In this document: positions 63,934 to 64,000 of the stretch, piece by piece
Layout: each line of letters starts with the position of its first letter
How positions within the stretch are numbered: the first letter of the stretch is position 1
Assembly: GCA_963780345.1 (NCBI GenBank)
Contig: CAWABU010000011.1
Location: 434,001 to 498,000 of the forward strand
DNA from: PALSA-693 sp963780345
Lineage (GTDB): Bacteria > Actinomycetota > Acidimicrobiia > Acidimicrobiales > Palsa-688
DNA length: 64,000 bases
Reading direction: 5' to 3'
Position numbers and translations under genes: made by a program
The notes under the pieces: generated by a model
What the model saw: the letters and a program-made list of their open reading frames with translations, nothing else
What the model was told of the DNA's origin: nothing
Databases searched by the model: none

Positions 63934-64000
63934 GGTCGGCTGCGCCACCTGAAGTCGGGCCTCGCCGAGGGGCGACGGGGCGGCCGGGCGACATGAGCAA

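Noticed and set aside
1..64000. tRNA or rRNA genes, prophage and insertion sequences
   Set aside because: No cloverleaf-like GGTTCGAATCC segment, rRNA core sequence, transposase or phage structural operon was recognised on either strand by reading.

Overview
The window is high-GC, densely coded actinobacterial chromosome. Features that fit an uncultured soil or freshwater Acidimicrobiia-type actinobacterium: a class E sortase, a UPF0182 membrane protein, a YlbL-type PDZ/Lon protease, a zincin-like DUF2342 protein, a DUF222/HNH protein, a DivIVA-domain protein, a ppk-Nudix-SixA neighbourhood reminiscent of mycobacterial ppk-mutT1, and actinobacterial-type PHO and LexA boxes. This placement is inference from gene families; no rRNA or tRNA gene was seen.

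Layout. 1-6.4 kb: the 3' part of leuA, a small conserved ORF, ppk (frameshifted), a Nudix hydrolase, a divergent sortase, a SixA-type phosphatase and an Rrf2 regulator (frameshifted). 6.5-7.4 kb: class I fructose-bisphosphate aldolase. 7.5-16 kb: a phosphate block with pstSCAB and phoU on the minus strand and a PhoR/SenX3-like kinase plus PhoP/RegX3-like regulator on the plus strand, with 11-nt PHO-box-like direct repeats in both large intergenic gaps. 16-30 kb: envelope, cell-shape and proteostasis genes (DUF2342, an epimerase, an HtrA-like protein without a catalytic triad, moaE, a Pro-rich membrane protein, mreB with a probable CTG start, a HEAT-repeat protein, YlbL, a DivIVA fusion, UPF0182). 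30-34 kb: alkB behind a LexA box, then a three-gene flavin electron-transfer operon (ferric-reductase-like, FMN-binding, ApbE). 34-38.4 kb: lhgO, a nucleotidyltransferase-like gene, about 0.9 kb of tandem repeats, and a TIGR01777 epimerase. 38.5-47.5 kb: small enzymes and a beta-phosphoglucomutase/GH65 phosphorylase pair. 47.5-52.3 kb: an accessory, gene-poor stretch with an HNH/DUF222 gene and two decayed secreted-protein genes. 52.3-64 kb: a CMD-family protein, an MMPL transporter, VOC, GNAT, HxlR plus thioesterase, a DrrAB-type ABC exporter, a PNPOx-fold protein, an SDR, a TMEM175 channel, a hairpin element, DUF2007 and an amidohydrolase.

Two cross-cutting observations. First, about ten genes lack a Shine-Dalgarno sequence but carry a TANNNT hexamer 5-8 nt before the start codon, which suggests that leaderless transcription is common in this organism. 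Second, six otherwise normal genes between 3 and 33 kb carry a single frameshift, five of them of the same +1/-2 class. This may be assembly error, so those proteins should be read as probably intact. The decay at 50.7-52.2 kb is different in kind (many shifts in one locus) and looks real.
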